NCBI GenBank assembly: GCA_023386045.1
Contig: JAEWKK010000026.1
Coordinates: 21,128-85,127, forward strand
Length of the DNA stretch: 64,000 nucleotides
Direction: 5' to 3'
DNA from: Bacteroidota bacterium
Lineage (GTDB): Bacteria > Bacteroidota > Bacteroidia > Chitinophagales > Chitinophagaceae
Part shown: piece by piece, positions 62,271 to 64,000 of the stretch
Layout: every line of letters begins with the position of its first letter
Numbering within the stretch: the first letter of the stretch is position 1
Notes under the pieces: model-generated
Told to the model about the DNA's origin: nothing
The model's input: the letters and a program-made list of their open reading frames with translations, nothing else
The model's database searches: none
Made by a program: the position numbers and the translations under genes

Positions 62271-64000
62271 ATGCAAAACCTTACTCCCTTACGTGCGCTA
62301 CTTCTTGTAGTGGTGTTGACTTTATGTAATTTTTATAACCAGGCTGATGCACAGGTTCATACTCCAAGGTCTATTTCTACCGGCCCTAATTCAAATGGGT
62401 TCTATGAATATCTTCCACAGGGTTATGATCCTAACGGTTCTGCTACTTACCCTCTGATTGTTTTTGTTCATGGTATTGGTGAATTGGGAAATGGTACATC
62501 CGACCTTGGAAAATTATTATGGGCTGGTATTCCCAGTGCCATTAACACCGGCCAGTTCCCTGTGAGCCTTACGGTAAATGGTCAAACTCACAAATTCATT
62601 GTTATCTCCCCACAGTTCATTAACTGGCCTTCTCCTTCAGATATTGACATGGTGATCAACTATGCCACTTCTCATTATAAGGTGAACCTGAGTCGCGTTT
62701 ATCTTACAGGTTTGAGTATGGGCGGAGGTGCCGTTTGGGAATATGCAGGATCGGGTGGCACTTATCTTAATCGACTGGCTGCCATCTCTCCTATTTGCGG
62801 TGCTTCATGGCCTGACTATACACGTGCAAGAAATATCGCCAATGGCAATCTTCCTGTATGGGCTTTCCATAATGATGGAGATGGAACGGTTCCTGTTTCT
62901 TACACCAATGACTATATCAGCCAGATCAACCAGGCGCCTGCTCCCAATCCAAATGCTAAAAAAACGATCTTCTGGGTAGGTGGACATGATGCATGGACCA
63001 ACGTTTATAATTCCAGTTATTCAGAAAATGGTCTTACTGTTTACCAGTGGATGCTTCAATACCAGAAAGGAAGCACTCCTCCTGCTTATAATAACCAGAC
63101 ACCAACAGCCAATGCAGGTCCTGACCAGATTGTAGCTCCTGGTTCATCAGTGCAGTTGAACGGCAGTGGCAGCGATCCTGATGGCACTATTGCCTCTTAT
63201 GCATGGACAAAGGTTTCTGGCCCCGCTCAATTTAACTTTAACAACAGCGCTATAGCTAATCCTTCACTTAGTAATCTTACTGCTGGCATTTATACCTTCA
63301 GGCTTACCGTTACAGATAACCTGGGAAGTACAGCAAGCGATGATGTGATCATCAATGTACCAGTTAGTCTTCCTGCAAAAATTGAAGCAGAGAATTACTG
63401 GACGATGTCAGGCATTCAAACAGAAGGCACACTTGATATTGGTGGTGGCTTCAACGTGGGATGGCAGGACAATGGTGACTGGATGGATTATGCAGTATAT
63501 GTGCCCCAGGCCGGAACTTATACAGTTAACTTCAGGGTAGCTGCTGTATTTAATGGTCCACAATTCCAGGTTCGTAAATCTGATGGAACTGTTCTGGCAA
63601 CAGTTACTGTTCCTGCTACATTAAATGTGCAGACCTGGACAAATGTATCTGCCCAGGTAACACTGCCTGCAGGACAACAACTTTTAAGAATTGTTACTAC
63701 CAATGCCAATGGCGGTTGGAATTTTAACTGGATGGAATTTACTGGGGGACAGGCTCCGGCCAACCAGGCGCCAACCGTAAATGCTGGAACCGCTCAAACC
63801 ATCACACTTCCCACATCATCTGTAACCCTGGGTGGTTCTGCTTCTGATGTGGATGGATGGATCTCTTCTCTTTCCTGGTCACAGGTTTCAGGTCCTTCAC
63901 AGGCACTGATCTCTTCACCTACTTCGGCTTCTACACTGGTATCATCACTGGTGCAGGGAACCTATAGCTTTAAACTCACCGCTACCGATAACAGCAATGC
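62271..64000 (+). CDS. Secreted esterase/PKD/CBM6 protein, partial
   Basis: The gene is open to the right edge; 576 codons are visible from ATG 62271. A signal peptide (about 1-28, MQNLTPLRALLLVVVLTLC) precedes an alpha/beta-hydrolase (about 40-265; LIVFVHGIGELGNG, nucleophile Ser in LTGLSMGGGAVWE, acid in HNDGDGTVPV, His in VGGHDAWTNVY). A PKD-like domain (about 275-362; NAGPDQIVAPGSSVQLNG), a CBM6-like carbohydrate-binding module (about 365-495; KIEAENYWTM, VGWQDNGDWMDYAVYV, GGWNFNWMEF) and another PKD-like domain follow. It is the third member in this window of the same hydrolase-first family as 24452-30205 and 47453-53665. A T9SS tail is expected beyond the edge. Confidence 0.88.
   Translation, partial: MQNLTPLRALLLVVVLTLCNFYNQADAQVHTPRSISTGPNSNGFYEYLPQGYDPNGSATYPLIVFVHGIGELGNGTSDLGKLLWAGIPSAINTGQFPVSLTVNGQTHKFIVISPQFINWPSPSDIDMVINYATSHYKVNLSRVYLTGLSMGGGAVWEYAGSGGTYLNRLAAISPICGASWPDYTRARNIANGNLPVWAFHNDGDGTVPVSYTNDYISQINQAPAPNPNAKKTIFWVGGHDAWTNVYNSSYSENGLTVYQWMLQYQKGSTPPAYNNQTPTANAGPDQIVAPGSSVQLNGSGSDPDGTIASYAWTKVSGPAQFNFNNSAIANPSLSNLTAGIYTFRLTVTDNLGSTASDDVIINVPVSLPAKIEAENYWTMSGIQTEGTLDIGGGFNVGWQDNGDWMDYAVYVPQAGTYTVNFRVAAVFNGPQFQVRKSDGTVLATVTVPATLNVQTWTNVSAQVTLPAGQQLLRIVTTNANGGWNFNWMEFTGGQAPANQAPTVNAGTAQTITLPTSSVTLGGSASDVDGWISSLSWSQVSGPSQALISSPTSASTLVSSLVQGTYSFKLTATDNSN

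Overview
The window looks like a chromosomal segment of a Bacteroidota bacterium, most likely of the Chitinophagaceae. The support is a PorP/SprF protein beside a gliding-type C-terminal-domain protein, several giant secreted proteins with type IX secretion (T9SS) sorting tails, moderate GC content, starts without clear Shine-Dalgarno sequences, and Bacteroidota-type promoter elements (TAnnTTTG). The genus is an inference. No rRNA, tRNA, insertion sequence, phage or CRISPR array was seen.

Layout. 1-17.6 kb is mostly housekeeping: a glucosaminidase/LysM protein (cut by the left edge), an O-methyltransferase, a sodium:solute symporter, a LOG-family protein, a small outer-membrane protein, a GlcD-like FAD oxidase, the T9SS pair (PKD/SBBP protein plus PorP/SprF), RecG, a WecA/MraY-family transferase and pyruvate carboxylase. 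18-24.4 kb is a compact plus-strand exopolysaccharide (EPS) operon: receiver protein, receiver-like/sugar transferase fusion, GT2, asparagine-synthase-like amidotransferase, GT4 and methyltransferase. A 1917-residue esterase/PKD/beta-helix T9SS protein on the minus strand (24.4-30.2 kb) splits the locus. 30.5-47.3 kb continues it: flippase, three family-2 glycosyltransferases, a polysaccharide deacetylase, GT-C-like membrane proteins, a Wzc-like protein with degenerate kinase motifs, a half-length TolC-like protein, two acyltransferases and a Wzy/WaaL-like ligase or polymerase. A 2070-residue second esterase-type T9SS protein follows (47.4-53.7 kb), then a LamG protein (54.1-55.4 kb).

55.5-62.0 kb holds the most notable locus: a tightly overlapping minus-strand operon of a UbiA-type phosphoribosyltransferase, DprE1-like oxidase, DprE2-like reductase, HAD phosphatase and glycosyltransferase, diverging from a GT-C-like membrane protein. 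These are the parts expected for a polyprenyl-phosphate-pentose (decaprenylphosphoryl-arabinose-like) donor pathway, known best from mycobacteria. The right edge cuts a third esterase/PKD/CBM6 protein.

How the parts fit: the sugar transferase would start a lipid-linked repeat unit, the GTs and modifying enzymes would extend and decorate it, the flippase and Wzy-like protein would translocate and polymerise it, and the Wzc-like/TolC-like pair would control length or export. No Wza-type outer-membrane export protein is present in the window. A composite array of short, mainly 7-bp repeats lies between the two convergent acyltransferase genes and supplies the stop codons of both.
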